Assembly: GCA_041665525.1 (NCBI GenBank)
Contig: JBAYIS010000065.1
Coordinates: 1-6,150 of the forward strand
Origin: UBA8401 sp041665525
GTDB taxonomy: Bacteria; Bacteroidota; Ignavibacteria; UBA10030; UBA8401
Length of the DNA stretch: 6,150 nucleotides
Direction: 5' to 3'
A model generated the notes under the pieces. That model saw only the letters and a list, made by a program, of their open reading frames with translations, had not been told where the DNA came from and ran no database searches. Of this stretch, positions 1 through 5,313 are shown piece by piece. Within the stretch, counting starts at the first letter, position 1, and every line of letters begins with the position of its first letter. Both the position numbers and the translations under genes were made by a program.

Positions 1-36
1 GTGAGGTTTTTTTGAAACAACATAGAGGAGCACCCT

Positions 37-237
37 ATGGAAACAGGTACCGTGAAGTGGTTCAACAACGCGAAGGGTTACGGTTTCATCTCCCGCGAAA
101 ACGGCGAAGATGTGTTCGTGCACTATAAATCGGTTGTTGGTGACGGTTACAAGACGTTGAATCAAGGCGATAAGGTCCAGTTCGAAGTAGAAAAAGGACC
201 CAAAGGCCTGCAGGCAGCGAAAGTCTCCAAAGCGTAA
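37..237 (+). CDS. csp: Cold-shock protein (CspA family), complete
   Basis: A 66-residue single cold-shock domain, the usual size for the bacterial CspA family. These proteins are small cytoplasmic five-stranded beta-barrels that bind single-stranded RNA and DNA, melt mRNA structure and can act as antiterminators. The family start METGTVKWFN is present. The RNP1-type motif KGYGFI lies at residues 13-18 and the RNP2-type motif VFVHY at 26-30, with aromatic binding residues W8, F9, Y15, F17, F27 and Y30. The C-terminal half (GDKVQFEVEKGPKGLQAAKV) is also typical. A strong GAGGAG ribosome-binding site at 25-30 sits 6 nt before the ATG. A strong intrinsic terminator follows about 20 nt after the stop, so the gene is probably transcribed alone or is last in its unit. 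Only 36 nt of upstream sequence are visible, so neither the promoter nor a long thermosensing 5' leader can be judged. Which paralogue this is, and whether it is truly cold-inducible, cannot be told from sequence. Confidence 0.97.
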   Translation: METGTVKWFNNAKGYGFISRENGEDVFVHYKSVVGDGYKTLNQGDKVQFEVEKGPKGLQAAKVSKA

Positions 238-258
238 CAACACTATTACTGCCAGACG

Positions 259-290
259 AATCCCGGCACTCCGTGTCGGGATTTTTTATT
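259..290 (+). terminator. Intrinsic terminator of the cold-shock gene
   Basis: An 11-bp stem (arms 259-269 and 273-283, GC-rich core, one G-T wobble) with a 3-nt loop (270-272). It runs directly into a T-rich tract (282-290). It lies 22 nt past the csp stop codon and is a textbook rho-independent terminator. It also shows that an in-frame ATG at 273, inside the hairpin, cannot be the start of the next gene. Confidence 0.93.
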
Positions 291-309
291 TTAAAAGGAT
301 GTAATTCTT

Positions 310-347
310 GGAATGATAAACTATATTTCTCGAGAATATTTCATTCC
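310..347. promoter_or_regulatory. Nested inverted repeat upstream of the DUF3078-type gene
   Basis: Perfect 7-base arms GGAATGA (310-316) and TCATTCC (341-347) enclose 24 nt that contain a second perfect 10-bp palindrome, TTCTCGAGAA (327-336). A TATATT box (322-327), which resembles a -10 element, overlaps the inside; no good -35 is seen at the usual distance. It lies 28-65 nt before the start codon, between the csp terminator and the ribosome-binding site. It could be an operator over the promoter or a hairpin in the 5' leader. There is no T tract after it, so it is not a terminator. The symmetry is seen directly; the function is inferred. Confidence 0.4.
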
Positions 348-365
348 CTCATCAACACATCCAAC

Positions 366-369
366 GGAG
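366..369 (+). promoter_or_regulatory. Ribosome-binding site GGAG that fixes the start at 375
   Basis: GGAG ends 5 nt before the ATG at 375. It supports that codon, rather than the in-frame ATG at 273 inside the preceding terminator, as the start of the DUF3078-type protein. Confidence 0.75.
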
Positions 370-374
370 TTCCT

Positions 375-1226
375 ATGAAACATCAACTCTATCTATTTTC
401 GCTTTTCATCTTTTCCTTCGTCTCAGCACAAACAGATTCCATAACGATGCAGTCCGATTGGAAACACACTCTTGTTGCTGGATTGACCGTAACACAAGTA
501 TCATATACCGACTGGGCACAGGGGGGTGAAAATGCACTTGCTTACACAGTGAGCTTCGACGGAAAATCCGTCCGCGATGTTACTATGACTAACTGGAGCA
601 ATTCCTATAAGCTGGCATACGGGCAGACACGGCTCGGTTCCAAAGGATTACGGAAGACCGACGACAAGATTGAACTCGAAAGTGTGCTGACGTACAAGAT
701 TGGTACAAATATCAATCCATATGCATCGGCAACTTTTAAATCGCAATTCGACGACGGATTCAAATACGACGATGCAACGAATTCCAGAGTAAAAATATCT
801 GCCGCTCTCGATCCGATGTATCTCACCCAAGCCGTTGGCGTTGGGTATCAGCCGATTGTTCAAGTAAAGACACGTCTCGGCGCCGCGATGCGGGAAGTAT
901 TCGACAATGCCACTTTTGGATACGCGGACGATGCAAAGACTACATTTGAAATAGAGGATTCAAAAATTGAAGGCGGCTTGGAATCCGTCACCGATGTGGA
1001 AATCAAAATTGAAGAGAACACACTCTTCACTGCAAAACTGGAGATGTTTGCTCCGTTCAATGATATTGATGTTGTCGTTGTGCGGAGCGACAATACGCTT
1101 TCTTCGAAGGTCAATAAATATATTGCCGTTGTGTTCAACGTGCAGCTTATTAACGATCGGAGCGTCTCCGCCAGGACACAAATTAAAGAAGGTTTAGCGC
1201 TGGGAATCTCATATACATTTTTATAG
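375..1226 (+). CDS. Exported DUF3078-type outer-membrane beta-barrel protein
   Basis: A 283-residue protein. Residues 1-18 form a clear Sec signal peptide (MKHQ, a hydrophobic LYLFSLFIFSFV core, cleavage near VSA|QTD). Just after it comes a segment TQVSYTDWAQGGENALA (about 40-56), whose W-A-x-G-G-x-N core is the hallmark I associate with DUF3078, a Bacteroidota/Chlorobiota family of predicted outer-membrane barrels. The remainder is alternating beta-strand sequence with many aromatics (W74, Y78, Y107, Y116, F121), ending GISYTFL; a C-terminal aromatic-rich strand is typical of BAM-inserted barrels. The in-frame ATG at 273 is rejected because it lies inside the csp terminator and would put 34 non-signal residues before the signal peptide. 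The start at 375 has a GGAG site. The gene converges on the TonB-dependent receptor gene with a 47-nt gap, and no good + strand terminator is seen after it. The function of the family is unknown; a pore or structural envelope role is inference. Confidence 0.83.
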   Translation: MKHQLYLFSLFIFSFVSAQTDSITMQSDWKHTLVAGLTVTQVSYTDWAQGGENALAYTVSFDGKSVRDVTMTNWSNSYKLAYGQTRLGSKGLRKTDDKIELESVLTYKIGTNINPYASATFKSQFDDGFKYDDATNSRVKISAALDPMYLTQAVGVGYQPIVQVKTRLGAAMREVFDNATFGYADDAKTTFEIEDSKIEGGLESVTDVEIKIEENTLFTAKLEMFAPFNDIDVVVVRSDNTLSSKVNKYIAVVFNVQLINDRSVSARTQIKEGLALGISYTFL

Positions 1227-1229
1227 CGG

Positions 1230-1269
1230 AAAAAATGCTGATCCGCCGTTGCCCATTTCCCGTTCAGCA
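1230..1269 (-). terminator. Possible terminator of the TonB-dependent receptor gene
   Basis: Read on the - strand, TGCTGA (1269-1264) and TCAGCA (1241-1236) form a 6-bp stem around a 22-nt loop, followed at once by six T (1235-1230). It begins 4 nt after the receptor stop codon. The short stem and long loop make it a weak intrinsic terminator, but its placement and T run fit. It has no T tract on the + strand, so it would not serve the convergent gene. Confidence 0.5.
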
Positions 1270-1273
1270 AAGA

Positions 1274-3832
1274 TTAAAATTCTACGCTTGCCCCGACCAC
1301 CGGGAAGAATGAAAACTGGTAGATGGTGGATTTTGTACCGTCGCTGAGGTATTGATATCCAGCCACGTTTGCACGGTTGTAGATATTCTGCAACGCAACG
1401 ACCATGACAATATTGTATCCTTCATTATGCCAGCGGCTGAGCCATTGCAGGTCCAACCGGTGATAATCCGGGTACCGCTCACGGTTGATCTCCGGACTGT
1501 CGTACCAAAATCCTTTGGACCAAGTTATTCCCCCTTCACGCCGCTGGATCGCTGGAGTATATTCCCGCAGTGTGTACGGTTTTCCGGTAGAATACCGGAA
1601 CCGGACACTAAACTCCATATCGTTCGATAACGGCAGAATCATAGATGGATATTTCATAAAGAACGGCGCCTCGTCCAGCCAGGAACGAACATCGTGCACC
1701 ACCTGCCCCGCCACAATGGTTACCAGGAAGGGAAAATCGTAATCCGACGGATAATCCCCTTGATTCACATCAGGTAAACCTGCCAGATTTATCCGAGGAT
1801 CCACCGTTCTGGTAGAAGAATACGAGAGCGACAGCGTTCCGTAAAAATTCTCCACCTGTTTTTGTTGCAAAAAAAACTCTATCCCCTGCGAATTGCGTTT
1901 ACCGACGCTGAGCAATCGGTCGGAACGGAATGTCCTATCCGCGGACCGGATAAACTCTTCGCTGAACGGCAGATGATTGTACGATTTATAATAGATTTCC
2001 AGCGTCCCTTTCAACCCTTCGGCGAAGATGTGTTCGATGCCGATCACCGCATGCCGGGCATGCGAATTCTCGAGATACTGATTTTTATCGCCCCCGCTGT
2101 TGTCACCGTAGCTCGGGAAAGAGAGCGTCTGGTAATATTCCCCGTAGGCGGCACTTATTTTTGTGGTTAGCGGAATGAGTTCATACGAGACATTCACCCG
2201 GGGACTGAGATTCCCTTTTTGCGAATAAGTAAAATAATCGTACCGTACACCGACGGTCGCGGACAATTCGTCTGTCACCGAAATCCGGTCGCTGATATAA
2301 CCGCCGATCTTGAACTCCTCGCCGAACGCAAGGTCTTTTTTCACCCTGCCATTGGTGAATGTCGACAGCGGGATCTCGAACACACCATCGCGATTAAGAT
2401 CGAATCGCAGTGTGTCGGAATTGAAATAGACATCGTTGACGAACTTCACGGTCGTCAACACCTGACCGCCGACCATCAATTCATTGTCCGCATTCAGATG
2501 ATACAATAGATCATACTTTGTTCCCAACAGGCGTTCCTGAGACTTGTTGATAAACAGTGGATTGCCGAGCAGTTTCGTATATGAAGAGACTTTCCCATCC
2601 GCATCGTACATTCTGTCCATAAAATCCTCTGTAACGAACACATCGTAATTATTCCCGAGGAGATATAATGAAAAAAGGGAGTATCCATTGGCGCCGAATA
2701 ATGACCGCAGAGTCGCTCCGACAGCGAATTGCCGGGTAACTACATCCACATTTTCCACCCCGGTGGAATCGTGAACATTTTTCTTCTGTCCGTTTGTTTC
2801 ATCCGGCACTCCTTCAATGAGGATCTTGTCGTCGCCATAGATCCCATTGATGATTAGTTTTTGGGAGGGGGAAAGTTCATACGTGACTTTCGTCTGGAGG
2901 TCGTAATATTTCGGTATGGCGGTGATTCCCAGGGCCGAAATACCGACGATCTGATCGAGCGTTTCCAGAAAACTTTGTCGTCCGGAAAATATCCATGTAC
3001 CTTTGCCACCGTCAAAACTCCCTTCAAAAACCCCTCCCGCTCCCGCAAAGTGAGCAAGCGCACTGCCTGCGAACAGCCGCTCCCGATCTCCTTCCCGAAG
3101 AGAAATGTCCATAACTGAAGATAGTTTGTCGCCAAAATTCGCAGGAAAACCGCCTGTGGAAAAACGGATGTCCTCAATGAGATCCACATTCACCATATTG
3201 ATCGGTCCACCGGAATTAAACTGATTGGGATAATGATTGGTCGTGGGGATTTCGATATGGTCCATCACCGTAAGATTTTCATCCGGTGCACCGCCGCGGA
3301 CGAGCAGTTCATTGTTCTGATCGTTGCTGTTCGCAACGCTGGGAAGGTTTTGGATAATGCGCTGCATATCTTGCGCCGATCCGGGGGATCGTTTCACTTC
3401 AGCGCTGTTCAATCCTATGGTAGAGACGGGAGAAATACTCCCTTCGCTGGCGAAGTAATCCGCTTTGATCTCCACAAGACCGACCTGAACGGCTTCTTCA
3501 TTCATCCGCATCTTCACCTTTGTGCTCCGTCCTGTCGAAACAACCACATTCGTGAGAATCGCGTGCTGGTATCCGACAAGTGTCGCCCGAAGACTGTATT
3601 CGCCGACAGGAACATTGTTGATGAAAAAATTTCCTTCAAGGTCTACCACAGCGCCAAGATTCGGTTTTTCCACAATCACAACATTAGCGCCGACGAGCGG
3701 TTGATTTGTTGTTCCATCGATTAGTTGACCACGGATGGAGCCTTCATATCTTTCTTGAGCGAATATCATCATCATTGGTAATAATAACACAACCATTGTG
3801 TGAAATGTTTTTATAAAATAGTGGTAAATCAT
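1274..3832 (-). CDS. TonB-dependent outer-membrane receptor with carboxypeptidase-like N-domain
   Basis: An 852-residue protein that probably imports a large or scarce ligand across the outer membrane using TonB/ExbBD energy. Residues 1-25 are a signal peptide (hydrophobic core VVLLLPMMMIFA, cleavage before Q26). Residues about 31-110 match a CarboxypepD_reg-like domain (IRGQLIDGTTNQPLVGANV, then DLEGNFFINNVPVGEYSL). A TonB-box-like stretch VQVGLVEIKA follows at 115-124. The plug domain spans about 135-245, with LLVRGGAPDENLTVMDHIEI, IEDIRFSTGGFPANFGD and LSSVMDISLREG. The rest is a beta-barrel ending in VGASVEF with a terminal Phe. Residues 478-486 (DLNRDGVFE) resemble a calcium-binding D-x-N-x-D-G loop. 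The ATG at 3832 is chosen because a GGAGGA site lies 8 nt upstream and the signal peptide begins there; an in-frame ATG at 3925 lies in the upstream gene's terminator. No SusD-like partner or TonB gene is next to it, so the ligand is unknown. Confidence 0.95.
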   Translation of the reverse strand: MIYHYFIKTFHTMVVLLLPMMMIFAQERYEGSIRGQLIDGTTNQPLVGANVVIVEKPNLGAVVDLEGNFFINNVPVGEYSLRATLVGYQHAILTNVVVSTGRSTKVKMRMNEEAVQVGLVEIKADYFASEGSISPVSTIGLNSAEVKRSPGSAQDMQRIIQNLPSVANSNDQNNELLVRGGAPDENLTVMDHIEIPTTNHYPNQFNSGGPINMVNVDLIEDIRFSTGGFPANFGDKLSSVMDISLREGDRERLFAGSALAHFAGAGGVFEGSFDGGKGTWIFSGRQSFLETLDQIVGISALGITAIPKYYDLQTKVTYELSPSQKLIINGIYGDDKILIEGVPDETNGQKKNVHDSTGVENVDVVTRQFAVGATLRSLFGANGYSLFSLYLLGNNYDVFVTEDFMDRMYDADGKVSSYTKLLGNPLFINKSQERLLGTKYDLLYHLNADNELMVGGQVLTTVKFVNDVYFNSDTLRFDLNRDGVFEIPLSTFTNGRVKKDLAFGEEFKIGGYISDRISVTDELSATVGVRYDYFTYSQKGNLSPRVNVSYELIPLTTKISAAYGEYYQTLSFPSYGDNSGGDKNQYLENSHARHAVIGIEHIFAEGLKGTLEIYYKSYNHLPFSEEFIRSADRTFRSDRLLSVGKRNSQGIEFFLQQKQVENFYGTLSLSYSSTRTVDPRINLAGLPDVNQGDYPSDYDFPFLVTIVAGQVVHDVRSWLDEAPFFMKYPSMILPLSNDMEFSVRFRYSTGKPYTLREYTPAIQRREGGITWSKGFWYDSPEINRERYPDYHRLDLQWLSRWHNEGYNIVMVVALQNIYNRANVAGYQYLSDGTKSTIYQFSFFPVVGASVEF

Positions 3833-3840
3833 TTTGCCTA

Positions 3841-3846
3841 TCCTCC
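3841..3846 (-). promoter_or_regulatory. Strong ribosome-binding site GGAGGA of the receptor gene
   Basis: On the - strand GGAGGA sits 8 nt before the ATG at 3832. It decides the start against an ATG at 3925 in the same frame, whose extra 31 residues would come from the terminator and leader region and would bury the signal peptide. Confidence 0.88.
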
Positions 3847-3906
3847 AGTAAAAGATAAGAATAAAATTCACTTCATAGTGTAAATTATTTTGATCCTTTG
3901 TTGAGG

Positions 3907-3939
3907 AAAATAAAAAGCCTGCCAAATATTTCGGCAGGC
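3907..3939 (-). terminator. Intrinsic terminator of the small exported-protein gene
   Basis: On the - strand a perfect 7-bp GC-rich stem, GCCTGCC (3939-3933) with GGCAGGC (3923-3917), encloses a 9-nt loop. TTTTTATTTT (3916-3907) follows. It begins 36 nt after the stop of the 131-aa gene and separates that gene from the receptor gene, so the receptor probably has its own promoter in 3847-3906. I see no convincing promoter boxes there. Confidence 0.9.
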
Positions 3940-3975
3940 AAGAATGATATCCTATCTATTGAATTGCGTTAATCT

Positions 3976-4371
3976 CTACCAGGCATATTCATAACACTGC
4001 AGATTTACAGGCTGCGTGGGTTCTCCTTCAACGTGATAGAATGAAGTGGTTCCTTGGTATAATTTCCCTTTCCAAGAAATCAAATCGGTTTGTGCTACAT
4101 AGTATCCAGTAGGCCAATCTTCATCCAATCCGGTCACCGCCCAATTTGCAGTTGAAGAAATAACAACTGATTTTTCATTGGGACCAGTGACGTTAACATG
4201 ATATCCTGCTGCCGCTGGAAATAAAGTGGTGCCATTCGCTTGAAAAACTTGCCCTTGAACGACAATAGGTTGTAATAAAACAGTTGTGGGTAAAAATTTT
4301 GTAAATGATTGTAATCCCACGAAGGCCAACAATGTTAAGATACCAAATACAAAAAAAGAACTTCTTTTCAT
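3976..4371 (-). CDS. Small exported protein of unknown function
   Basis: A 131-residue protein I do not recognise. It begins MKRSSFF, followed by a hydrophobic segment (VFGILTLLAFVGL, about 8-20), so it is either Sec-exported or anchored by an N-terminal helix. There is no lipobox cysteine. The only cysteine, C126, is near the C-terminus. The rest (about 36-131) is rich in V, T, G and aromatics, has no long helix and looks like one all-beta, Ig-like or CPD-like domain (VVQGQVFQANGTTLFPAAAGYHVNV is split here only by prediction: VVQGQVFQANG, then AAAGYHVNVTG). It ends in CYEYAW. The start at 4371 is preferred over an in-frame ATG at 4440 because it has an AGGAG site and begins the signal sequence. 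It is downstream of, and in the same direction as, the kinase and regulator genes. A repeat-rich leader and its own terminator flank it. A regulated, envelope-located role is inference from this context. Confidence 0.68.
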   Translation of the reverse strand: MKRSSFFVFGILTLLAFVGLQSFTKFLPTTVLLQPIVVQGQVFQANGTTLFPAAAGYHVNVTGPNEKSVVISSTANWAVTGLDEDWPTGYYVAQTDLISWKGKLYQGTTSFYHVEGEPTQPVNLQCYEYAW

Positions 4372-4376
4372 AAGTA

Positions 4377-4381
4377 CTCCT
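4377..4381 (-). promoter_or_regulatory. Ribosome-binding site AGGAG of the small exported-protein gene
   Basis: AGGAG on the - strand sits 5 nt before the ATG at 4371, allowing for its final G at 4377. It places the start at the signal sequence rather than at the in-frame ATG at 4440, which has no comparable site. Confidence 0.72.
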
Positions 4382-4433
4382 AAAAATATATTGAGGGGAA
4401 GTGTGAATTGATGGGTTATCATTCGCAATGAAG

Positions 4434-4490
4434 ATACCATGTGGAGGTGTGGTGTGGTATAGCGTAAACGGGGTAATTCTGATATCCCGT
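4434..4490 (-). repeat. Inverted repeats in the leader of the small gene
   Basis: Two inverted repeats lie side by side. ATACCA (4434-4439) pairs with TGGTAT (4455-4460) across 15 nt. ACGGGGTA (4468-4475) pairs with TATCCCGT (4483-4490) across a 7-nt loop with one G-T wobble on the + strand, which becomes an A-C mismatch in a - strand RNA. Neither is followed by a T tract on the - strand. They could shape the 5' leader of the small gene or form part of an operator; the function is not known. Confidence 0.45.
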
Positions 4491-4539
4491 ATTCACGGTA
4501 TCACGTAATCACGTCTATACGGGTCACGTAAATGCGTGA
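4486..4539. repeat. CGTGA repeat cluster, candidate operator array
   Basis: On the + strand TCACG starts at 4493, 4501, 4509 and 4524, the first three exactly 8 bp apart. TCACGTAA occurs twice exactly (4501-4508, 4524-4531), and an inverted CGTGA at 4535-4539 forms a 5-bp dyad with the copy at 4524. Perfect 7-base arms CCCGTAT (4486-4492) and ATACGGG (4517-4523) frame the first three copies. The cluster lies between the regulator stop codon and the small gene start, about 115-170 nt before that start. Multiple short, mixed-orientation sites are what NarL/LuxR-type regulators often bind, so binding by the adjacent regulator is a reasonable inference, not shown. Confidence 0.55.
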
Positions 4540-4569
4540 TGCGATCGTTTGAGAAATGAATGGCAGATA

Positions 4570-5241
4570 TTATTGGTGCTGTAAAATTTTTGCAACTGCT
4601 TCTGTGCGGCTATGGACTTGCAGTTTTTCGTAAATATTGCGGAGGTGTGTATCGATAGTATGAACACTCAGGTATAATTGCTCGGCTATCTGTTGATTCG
4701 TATAGGATTTGATAACAAGATCGAGGATTTCCCGTTCGCGGGGAGAAAGCTTGTACTCCGCATTTGGAATACGGAGTGTCGAGAATGCCGTCAACACTTT
4801 GCGCGCGATAGAAGCGTTCATCGGAGAGCCGCCGGAAATCACTTCCCGAATTGACTGCAGGATCATTGCTTCCGATGTTGTTTTCAATAAATATCCGGAA
4901 GCACCCGCACAAATAGCATCAAAGACATGGTCATTATCATCAAATACTGTAATGATGATAATCTGGGCATCCGGTACCAGTATTTTGATTTTTTTGATTC
5001 CTTCGATGCCGTCCATCCCGGGAAGTCCGATATCCAACAGAAAAGCATCCGGGCGCTCATCGCGCACAAGCTGCTGGAGCGCCTGTTCACACGATGAAAA
5101 CTCGCCCGTGCAGGACATGCCTTTTTCATCATTGATCAATGCAACAATGTTCTTTCTGAACAAGGCGTTGTCTTCTATGATCCAGATACGTACCGGCTTA
5201 CCGCTTGTATTTTTTCGTCCTTTGATGTGCTGTGCTTTCAT
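4570..5241 (-). CDS. NarL/LuxR-family two-component response regulator
   Basis: A 223-residue cytoplasmic transcription regulator of usual family length. The receiver domain covers about 17-135, with acidic residues E23 and D24, phospho-acceptor D70 (DAFLLDIGLPGMDG), T98 and K120 (GYLLKTT), so all key residues are present. The LuxR-type helix-turn-helix covers about 164-220, with LSPREREILDLV and the recognition helix region QIAEQLYLSVHTIDTHLRNI. The linker is 138-163. Phosphorylation by the adjacent kinase at D70 is expected to promote dimerisation and DNA binding. The ATG at 5241 is the only sensible start, but no Shine-Dalgarno sequence precedes it (the - strand reads ATCCTCTAT before the ATG), unlike the other genes here. 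It lies 72 nt after the kinase stop, in the same direction. No intrinsic terminator follows, so transcripts may continue into the small exported-protein gene. Confidence 0.97.
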   Translation of the reverse strand: MKAQHIKGRKNTSGKPVRIWIIEDNALFRKNIVALINDEKGMSCTGEFSSCEQALQQLVRDERPDAFLLDIGLPGMDGIEGIKKIKILVPDAQIIIITVFDDNDHVFDAICAGASGYLLKTTSEAMILQSIREVISGGSPMNASIARKVLTAFSTLRIPNAEYKLSPREREILDLVIKSYTNQQIAEQLYLSVHTIDTHLRNIYEKLQVHSRTEAVAKILQHQ

Positions 5242-5251
5242 ATAGAGGATA

Positions 5252-5278
5252 ATTATTGCATTCTCAATCCTTAGTCAA
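5252..5278 (-). promoter_or_regulatory. Weak promoter candidate before the response regulator
   Basis: On the - strand TTGACT (5278-5273) and AATAAT (5257-5252) are close to -35 and -10 consensus boxes, but their spacing is only 15 nt. If used, transcription would start within a few bases of the ATG at 5241 and give an almost leaderless mRNA, which would explain the missing ribosome-binding site. AT-rich gaps produce such matches easily. Confidence 0.2.
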
Positions 5279-5302
5279 TATCAAAAACTTTATTCAATGG
5301 AA

Positions 5303-5311
5303 GTATCACGT
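5303..5311. promoter_or_regulatory. Isolated copy of the repeat motif between kinase and regulator
   Basis: GTATCACGT here is an exact copy, in the same orientation, of 4498-4506 in the repeat cluster next to the small gene. It starts 3 nt after the kinase stop codon on the - strand and 62 nt before the regulator start, and contains the palindrome CACGTG (5307-5312). A nine-base match could be chance, but its position in the short gap before the regulator gene would suit autoregulation. Confidence 0.35.
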
Positions 5312-5313
5312 GT

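Noticed and set aside
273..374. 34-residue N-terminal extension of the DUF3078-type protein from an ATG at 273
   Set aside because: The ATG lies inside the csp terminator hairpin, has no ribosome-binding site, and the extension precedes a clear signal peptide that starts at 375 behind GGAG.
1226..1246. GCGGA/TCCGC hairpin as a + strand terminator for the DUF3078-type gene
   Set aside because: The stem is 5 bp with an 11-nt loop and is not followed by T residues on the + strand.
3233..3724. 163-codon open frame on the + strand, antisense to the receptor
   Set aside because: It lies wholly within the receptor coding sequence on the other strand, shows no recognisable domain and no ribosome-binding site; it is a shadow of the coding pattern.
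3869..3880. CACT-tcat-AGTG dyad upstream of the receptor as an operator
   Set aside because: Arms are only 4 bp and the flanks extend the symmetry only imperfectly; this is expected by chance in AT-rich DNA.
3833..3925. 31-residue N-terminal extension of the receptor from an ATG at 3925
   Set aside because: It begins in the loop of the upstream gene's terminator. The ATG at 3832 has a GGAGGA site and starts the signal peptide.
4372..4440. 23-residue extension of the small exported protein from an ATG at 4440
   Set aside because: No ribosome-binding site there, while the ATG at 4371 has AGGAG and directly begins a positively charged, hydrophobic signal sequence.
4486..4539. CRISPR array
   Set aside because: The repeat units are only 5-8 bp with almost no spacers, far too short for CRISPR repeats, and no cas genes are present.
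4709..5245. 178-codon open frame on the + strand, antisense to the response regulator
   Set aside because: The opposite strand encodes an intact receiver plus helix-turn-helix protein; the antisense frame has no domain signature.
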